In this document: positions 57,351-64,000 of the stretch, one piece after another
How positions within the stretch are numbered: the first letter of the stretch is position 1
How the letters are laid out: each line of letters starts with the position of its first letter
DNA from: Sclerodactyla briareus
Lineage: Eukaryota; Echinodermata; Holothuroidea; Dendrochirotida; Sclerodactylidae
Direction of reading: 5' to 3'
Assembly: GCA_026419785.1 (NCBI GenBank)
Contig: JAODTK010005913.1
Location: 173,447-237,446, forward strand
DNA length: 64,000 nucleotides
Notes under the pieces: model-generated
What the model saw: the letters and a program-made list of their open reading frames with translations, nothing else
What the model was told of the DNA's origin: nothing
The model's database searches: none
Translations under genes and position numbers: made by a program

Positions 57351-58640
57351 ATCCTCTAGCACTGTTTAATACCTCAATCATGTCTCCTCTGGCTCTCCGA
57401 TAAGATAGCTTTGGCATTGGCAACTCCAGTAGGCAGTCCTTTGTGGATAAAGACAACTTGGCCACGAAGAAATCACCTTCGTAGCTTCTTTGCGTAGGCC
57501 CCTCAATAATGTCAATATGCCATACACAGTTTGAGAATTCAATCTGAGTCTAACGGAAGCCTTGTACAACTGCACCAGTGAATCTTTGTCTAAATAGGTA
57601 AATGTTTTTCAGAATCAGGCCTAAAATCTTGTTTGCTTTGTTCACCTTCTCATTGATATGCTGTTTGAAGGATAACGCAAGTCAAGGTAACATCAAGATC
57701 CTTTTCAGCCGTAACATGCTCTAATGTGTGGTTAAACATGTGGTAAGCGAAATTCCTGTAAATGCTGAGCTGGCTTTGAAATCGTCATAACTTTCCTTGT
57801 CAGGATAAACTTTGAGCAGCCAATATGAATGACAGGTTCGTATTCTGTTAAGGTCCTCCTGGAGAATGTCACTATCCCTGATGAATTAGGTTTCTGGAAA
57901 TCTTGGTGTCATCCGCAAAATATAAACAGTGAACAAGTTGTCAGGCAGACGTTAAAAATTAAAACAACAATGGTTCCCGTTCAACTCCCTGAGAACCACA
58001 CTAGTCACTGTGACAGAGTCTGACTTACAACCATTAGTAATCACCTGCTGTGATCTACCAGTTAAGAAAGAACTTTAATCCAACCGTAAAGGGGGTCCAC
58101 AATACCATACTATGATAGTTTTTCCAATAGCCTTTGATGCGGCACAGTAATCAAAGGCTTCATAAAGTCCATATGATAATGAACACATGTTCTCATTCCT
58201 TTCCAAGGCCTGGGTGAAATCATTTAATAAGTGTAAAAGCTTAATTGATGTTGACTGCTTTCTAAGAATCCAACTGTCTATCCACCGATAAGCCCGTTAG
58301 TCAGTAAGTGTTTCATCAATCATCTCTGATACTTGACTCCAAAGTTGGCAGATGACACTGGTTTAGGCTTTACTGGGCCGGTAGTTTGAAACTTGTGACC
58401 TGTCCCCCTTTTTTAAAATGGCGAATATTTGGCAACCTTCCAGTCCTGGGTAGCAGCATCCATAGAGCAGACTCTAAAATGTTCAGTTAATGGGCTTACT
58501 AATAACTCTGTGCACTCCTTCAGCACTCGTGGGTTATCCCATCAGGTCCTGGCGACTCACTAATGCTACTAATAATACTTGCTAATATCAAGGTGTAGAC
58601 TGTCTTAAGATTTTGAAACCCTTTATTTTTTTTGCATGAT
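57351..58640 (-). mobile_element. CR1-type LINE covering most of the RT (minus strand)
   Basis: Read on the minus strand from about 58600 down: 'SRQDLMG' (start of RT, about 58550), 'FAILKKGDRSQVSNYRPSKA' (about 58425-58370), 'SVICQLWSQVSEMID' (about 58350), 'LNDFTQALERNENM' (about 58230-58190), 'FLTGRSQQVITNGC' (about 58075-58030), 'LPDNLF' (about 57940), 'DILQEDLNRIRT' (about 57875-57840), 'KQHINEKVNKANKILGLILK' (about 57670-57611) and 'MAKLSLSTKDCLLELPMPKL' with 'SYRRARGDMIEV' (57465-57370). This runs from RT motif 1 to the C-terminus. The catalytic YADD loop is not legible. Many frameshifts; inactive. Same clade as 23990-25165. Confidence 0.92.
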
Positions 58641-59245
58641 TTCATCTATTTTTTAATTTTTCAACGACATTGTGAATTTTCGGCACTTTCTGTGGTAAAG
58701 AACAAACTAAATCACACCGGTTTCTAACCAGCAGGGATTACATGTAGTCGAGAACCGGATATCCGAGACCAGCCTCACATCTTGTGTCTCTACACTGTAT
58801 GTAGGGCGGTCTCGGTCTCGAAAATCGAGACCGCGAGCGGCATTTTGGGAATAATTCGAGACCGAGACGGGTCTCGCTACATCCCTGCTTCCCAGCACCG
58901 TCCATTTGTTTCTCATTGACGCGACCTTGTACTGACGCAATAGACGAATATGACAAAGGCAAGATGATTTCATATATTTTTTCAATGACAATTTTGCATT
59001 CAATTTGAGCAAGGATAACTCGACACTACATGAATTGCTACTTACTGCTATCTTGGTCTTTTCAAAGTGATAGAGCTATGCGGAAGGCCAAGGTTTCCCC
59101 CCCCCATCGATGACCCCATTTCATTAGAGGTGTGTGGCTGCTCACTCGGGTCTGCTATGTGTGAGCCATCCCTGTAACAACTAGCGACAGTGGTGTTCGC
59201 AGCCGTCATCAGGATGACCCTCTATAATAGTGTTTCCTATCAAAT
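58641..59245. other. No gene; 'gtctcg' palindrome at 58813
   Basis: 58740-58890 is rich in 'gagacc' and 'ggtctcg' words. A perfect inverted repeat with 9-base arms, 'cggtctcga' (58813-58821) and 'tcgagaccg' (58825-58833), has a 3-base loop. Otherwise I see nothing here. Confidence 0.55.
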
Positions 59246-59249
59246 ATTG

Positions 59250-59545
59250 TATTTCCTACAGATTCTGTTGCACACTGTTCATGTTCAGTCATAATTATGT
59301 TCTAATAGCCATTCCCCATCTGGGTGTCCATGATTTAGGACGCAAGGCCCATGTGGACCCTGGGGCCCGTCATGTGGACTGTTTGATGCTAAGACATCTT
59401 GGCTATATAAGATCAAAGTAAAAAGTCATTACAGTGGCCAACTGCCTTCTTTGCCTCAATATCTTAAACATATTATCACATAATTGTGCATTTGTCTTAG
59501 TACATTTGTGCGGTTGAGCTACAGCACGATTGGTGGTCTCTAGTT
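59250..59545 (+). repeat. 'cacagtgctgatgttcg' family, locus B
   Basis: One unit plus the right end. Words include 'gttgcacactgttcatgttc', 'taatagccattccccatctg', 'ggcccgtcatgtgga' and 'gctaagacatcttgg', then 'agtacatttgtgcggttgag' and 'ctacagcacgattggtg'. The end part is shared with locus A (55450-55620). Confidence 0.78.
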
Positions 59546-60179
59546 TTACCCCAAAGGGACACTAAACTCCAGGGGAAAACAACTACATCATTCGAGAAAA
59601 CTGGGAGTTTCCGTGAGGGTAATTACATTTATCGATTCATGTAGGTACGCCTCGGCCATCACAACCAAGTAACAATGACCTTTTTATCAGTTTCTAATTT
59701 TATTGCAGATGTCACAGGACGCATTCCCAACTTTGAGGTTTGTTATTTGTAAGGGTTTATGAGAACATCTGCCCTAAATGTCTGCACTTTCCCCCAGGAA
59801 AAAAAAACTTTGGAATCGATAGACTAGAGGATCATGATTTTGACATGCACTATACCAAAATGTGTTGCGATCTCTAACGACTTTAGTCCGGGTGGTGTTT
59901 GTCTCGCCTGAATGAATTCAGAGGAGCCTTAGTGGTCACTATGGCGTGTGTGTGTGTGTGTGTCACCTTTCTCTTTAGCAGATCTCTTTTCGAACACTAG
60001 TGCCATTGCGACAAAAATTTTTTCAGGAGCATCAATTGGGTTGAACCGATCTGCTTAGATTTGGGGAACAAAAATCCTAATTATGTTATTAGCCTATTTT
60101 TATTTAAATTTTTTTGTTCAGGCTCGTTAGCAGATTACGGATTAACCGTAGGTGCGATGGTGACTTGGTTTTGCACATA
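59546..60179. other. No gene; (TG)n microsatellite at 59945
   Basis: A GT dinucleotide run of about 18 bases lies at 59945-59962. Nothing else supported. Confidence 0.5.
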
Positions 60180-60650
60180 GATGCTGGATATAAGGTAGAA
60201 GACCTTATCAGATTTTTCAGCGTAAAAAAATTTGTACTTAAGTCGTCTAATTGCATAATGTATTGGAAATTCAAAAGTTGTCGGATTTTCACGAAACTTG
60301 GTGAATATGGTCTACCTTCTGTCCCAAAACTTTTTTTACAAAGATTTGGGTCAATGGAGGTCATCTCACATACCTAATTTGCATGATTATGCGCAATCTT
60401 CAAGTTGCTTGATTTCCTAAACCTGGTGGGTATGGTTTCCCCTTTTTTTTTTTATCATGATTCAGATTCATGAGGTCATTCAATGTGTCTAATTTGTCCT
60501 AATATATACATGCGTAATTTGAAGTTCGCTGGATTTTCGTGAAACTTTGTAAATTGCCAAATTTTCACAATTTTAGGCAATTTTTCACATTTCCCCCAAA
60601 ACTTCTCCGTTAGTAGACTTGTCAATAATCAGTCCTTTCGACTTGAAATT
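60180..60650 (+). repeat. Dispersed 'gaaacttggtg' family, copy 4
   Basis: 'gattttcacgaaacttggtg', 'tcaatggaggtcatct', 'ctaatttgcatgattatgcg', 'ctaaacctggtgggtatgg' and 'ggattttcgtgaaacttt' show two or three internal units of about 125 bases. It is related to the copies at 2100, 20480 and 56040. Confidence 0.7.
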
Positions 60651-60859
60651 GGTCACTGTTAGTAGGCTGTTTCTGTTGAATGCTAATACCGACCACATGG
60701 AATGCCTTGTATTGTTTCATGGTGATTAAATATAAGTAAACACTGATTGTGCAACCATGCGCGACATGAAGGGCGATCGCCTTGTCTTTTCCCCTAACAA
60801 CCCTGCAGTTTTCTTTAGCTCAAATCATCTAGTGTTGAGCTTTGTGATGCCGCATGTCA

Positions 60860-60925
60860 TTCTATCTATCTATCATCTATCTGTCTGTCGTCTGTCCTGT
60901 CTGTCTGCTGTCTGTCATCAGTCTG
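60860..60925. repeat. (TCTA)/(TGTC) short microsatellite
   Basis: Mixed 'atctatctatcatc' and 'tgtctgtcgtctgtcctgtc' words, of the same type as the flank of the larger tract at 18695. Confidence 0.8.
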
Positions 60926-61079
60926 TAACTTATGCTTTTTGGGCCACAAAATGTTATGCTTTGATGAATCGCGACCAGACTTGGTCACAAGTTTATTGAC
61001 GCAGGTCATTGTTGACCCACCTGAAGGTCAAGGTCAATGGCATCAAAGAGGCAGAATGGTGCCATAATAAAAACTCGCA

Positions 61080-62500
61080 AAACCTACTTCTCCTCAATTT
61101 GGTGCACAGTGCTGATGTTCTGTCATAATGATCGTCTCTAATAGCATACCTTCGGGGTGCTCAGGAATTTTTGGTCCAAGGTCCCAGTTGTGTCATGAGG
61201 GCTAATTTTATGAATTTTCACACATGGTACTTGAAACGCACCTCCTCTCACAAGCTTCATTGATTTTCTTCAAAGTTACATGTTGTTTCCCTTGGGTATA
61301 GGCCATTGGGGTGTTTTCAAGAATTTTAGGCCTAGTGCCCCTTTGGTCCACAAGGGCCCTTATATAAATACTGCACAGTCTTGTATCTTCTACAATTCAG
61401 TTGCTCAGTGCGATGTTCGGTCCATATGATGGGGTCTGATAGACATACCTTTGGGGTGTTGAGGATTCTCTGTTCCACAGGGCGACTCGGGGCCTAGGGC
61501 CCATGTTTATGATATTTCACACAATGGTGTTTGAAAGGCATCTCCTCCCACCAGCTTCAATTAGTTTTCTGTCAAAGTGGACATGTAGGGTCTTCCGATC
61601 TGTAGAGGGCCATTGGGCTGTCCCAGGAATTTTTTGGGCCCAAGGCCCAGTCGGCCCTAGGGCCCCTCATATGGAATACTGCAAAATCTAGTATTTCCCA
61701 CAAATCTATTTGCACAGTGCTGGGGGGATGTTCTGGTCATAATGAATGGTCTGATGACATACCTTCGGGGTGTTGAGGATTTTCTGTTCCAAGGTCTGAC
61801 TCGGGCCCTAAGGCCCATGTTTCTGATATTCACATCAATGGTGTTCGAATGGCATCTCCTGTTTTTTTTTTTTCGCAATTTTCCTCCCACAAGCTTCAAT
61901 GGGTTTTCTTCAAAGTGACATGTAATGGTCCTTCAGTACAGTAGAGGGCCATTGGGCTTGTCCAGGAATCTTGGGCCAAGGCCCAGTTCGGCCCCTAAGG
62001 TCCCATTATATGGAATACTGCGAATTCTTATTTCCCACAAATCTAGTTCACAGTGCTGATGTTCGTTGCATAATGAGGGTCCTAATAGCCATACCTTCAA
62101 TGTGGCCCATGTATTTAGGATCAAGGCCCCAGTGTGGGCCTGAGGGCCATCATGTGGATTACCAAAATGCTTCTTCCCTGTTTCGAATTTTGGTGCACAT
62201 TACTGACATTCGGTACCGATGATGCTAACAGTCGAACCTTGGGGTGTTTAGGAATTTTGATATCCAAGTCCCACCTTGGGCCCGAGGGCCCCATTTTATG
62301 AATTTAATGGATTAGACACAATTGGTACTCGAATGCATCTCAAGTTCCAATTGATTTTCTTCAAAGTTAGATGTAATGCTCCTTGGTTAGGGCCATAGGG
62401 GTGTTCAGGGAAATGGCTGAAGGCCCGATGTGTCCTAGGGCCCATCATGTTAAATCACGCAAAATGCTTTTACAAATTTTGAAGCACGTGTTGAGGGGAC
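61080..62500 (+). repeat. 'cacagtgctgatgttcg' family, locus C (tandem)
   Basis: Four to five tandem units of about 300-340 bases, with unit starts ('..cacagtgc..') at about 61104, 61400, 61713, 62048 and a shorter one at 62193. Each unit contains 'cataccttcggggtgt', 'ggcccat..tttatgaattt' or 'catatggaatactgca', 'catctcctcccaccagcttc' and 'gtaatggtccttcag'-like words. The units differ by many small changes, so the expansion is old. Confidence 0.9.
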
Positions 62501-63900
62501 TGAGTTCAGTCAGGGCACAATCCCAAATTGAATTTCAAAGTGCAAATCTACTGATTTCTCGCTATTTACCCAACTAGGTTTGCCCATTCAGCCAAATTAC
62601 AATGGTTGAAAAAATCCTAATTCCACATAGTAACCCCCTATTAAATCCAATTTTCCTTCTTGCGCCGATTCCCCTACTGGGGTTACTTCTCCATTAGCTG
62701 CAACCCCCCCCCCCACACACCATTTCCCCCACCCACACTTACTATGATGTCCCAAATACAGTTTATGCAACTCCATACACAAATCCATCTAAATTCACAC
62801 TTCAAGTAATGTTGTGACATTGAACTACATGTTTGGAGACGCATTGTCAGAATTAAAAACATCCAAGGCACCCCAAGGCTATAAACAAATAACCCTTGCG
62901 GGATTTGCTTTTTTTGGGTAGCCCACTGGAAGGAGTCTGTCAAGTGACGAGTTACAACTTCCTGCATACTGCGCCTCTCCGGGTGTCCGCCTGAGAAAAA
63001 TGTTAGTTTTTAGGACATGCAATGTACAAGTGGGAAGGGGAGTTGAATTGAGAATAGGCAAATGCTCAAGGAGATGCCCCCAACCCTAAAATGTGCAAGA
63101 GTGTGACACTTCATATGATGATTTAGGATGGAATTGCTAATAGAATATTACAACTATATCAATAAAATGCAAAATATAAAAAGAACAAAAAAAACTTTAA
63201 CGCAGTACAACCGCATGCATGTTGTGTGGGCATGGACCAGGCAGTGTGCGGGTGGTAGTCCTTCAGAATATGAATGAGAGGAATAGTCAATTTTACAGTA
63301 GCCTCTTAGGCTCTAGTATGATCACAAAAAATACCCCTAGAAAAAGGAAGTAAGTTAATATGATATATGAGTCTAGAGAGTTTAATTAGAAATCTTGCTA
63401 TCACCCTACAGGTCTTTGAAAAATGAAGGGAATTGAAAATCAGAAATGGATTGAGTGCAAGGACAATACAGATATAAATAATTAAGAAAATAGAATGAGT
63501 GTGTTTGAAAAAATACCACGGAGCAATTGCAATTAGCCAAACTGCCAACAATCCCCACTGCTTCCATAGCAAGTGTAAGGCACGCTAGACATTTAGGATT
63601 CATATAGAACAATGCTCCAAATATGGATATGCGCGACCTCCCCCAGAAAAATCTTGCCAACCCACTCCCCTAACCAGAAGTATAGGGTGTTAATGCTGGT
63701 ATGAATTGAGACAACCTTCACTTCTGAAAATGTTGATCAAGTAATGAAAAAATACCTGGGCAAAAACGCCCTTCTCCCCACCTGAGGCTGAGATAGGCAA
63801 GTGTACAGTAGCCTTCATTATAATACCAATCTGTGCACAGTCGCAACAGACCATGCTTTAGTAGAAAAATGCCATTTAGTATAATTGCAACACTAACTAA
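62501..63900. other. No gene recognised
   Basis: A C tract followed by 'acacac' lies at 62705-62721. Minus-strand frames of 84 and 88 codons (63306-63660) overlap in different phases and carry hydrophobic stretches, but I recognise no family. I leave them uncalled. Confidence 0.35.
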
Positions 63901-64000
63901 TGTTTTCCCCACTCAGAGATGGCAGTGAAAAGAAGTCAACGTTGGAGCTCAGAGGCCATTGCTCAAAAGTCGATAGCCATGGCCTTTGTGGCTTCGGGCG
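63901..64000 (+). CDS. Possible exon or ORF start running off the window
   Basis: An open frame begins after an in-frame stop at 63898-63900 and runs to the end of the window. The first ATG is at 63919, giving 'MAVKRSQRWSSEAIAQ' and further residues, about 27 codons. Just before it is 'ttttccccactcag', which looks like a 3' splice acceptor (pyrimidine tract plus AG at 63915-63916). The translated text is compositionally protein-like but far too short to assign. It could equally be chance or part of another transposon. Sequence to the right would settle it. Confidence 0.2.

Overview
This window looks like non-coding, repeat-rich nuclear DNA from an animal, most likely a marine invertebrate. 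The evidence is the absence of operon structure, open reading frames that are all short (longest 169 codons, lying over a broken reverse transcriptase), two tRNA-derived SINEs ending in a 'gcgctatataag..attattatt' tail, at least seven decayed non-LTR retrotransposons, tetranucleotide microsatellites, and many dispersed families with phrases such as 'gaaacttggtgggtgga', 'ggcggccattttg' and 'gcggagcg'. SINE tails of this kind are known from echinoderms, hemichordates and cephalochordates, so a deuterostome is plausible, but the species cannot be named from this sequence. I found no intact host gene that I can defend. One possible exon runs off the right edge.

Layout. 1-3130: no gene; a short dispersed repeat. 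3131-8713: a 2.79 kb unit present twice in tandem; the right halves are base-for-base the same as far as I read, while the left halves differ by many small indels. 8714-11480: a dispersed repeat with three AGGTCA motifs in direct repeat, then a decayed LINE. 11500-15830: 'gcggagcg' repeats, a 63-base G tract, and a pyrimidine tract facing a purine tract. 15830-18690: mostly featureless. 18695-20262: (CTAT)n microsatellite, then an L2/CR1-like LINE abutting a SINE. 20480-21010: dispersed repeat. 23990-25165: CR1-type LINE on the minus strand with an internal deletion. 27020-28370: tandem repeat with a period of about 490 bases. 28370-34110: 'atggcggccattttg' hairpin repeats in opposite orientations around a GC-rich island of unknown origin (30160-32260). 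37220-37530: second SINE. 38445-40015: two L2/CR1-like LINE 3' ends head to tail. 41045-42780: tandem repeat followed by a third LINE type. 43025-46871: a large foldback (inverted-repeat) structure with a nested repeat inserted in its right arm. 47090-49585: another LINE type ending in a long palindrome. 54640-62500: three loci of one long repeat family, further dispersed repeats, and a second minus-strand CR1 element covering most of the reverse transcriptase.

How the parts relate. The LINEs are all frameshifted and 5'-truncated or internally deleted, so none could be active as written. Some frameshifts may be assembly noise, because the 2.79 kb duplication shows indel-type discordance in one half only. 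The two SINEs share the end motif of the L2-like LINE at 38970-40015, which suggests that this LINE type mobilised them. Everything was read by eye; clade names and boundaries are approximate.
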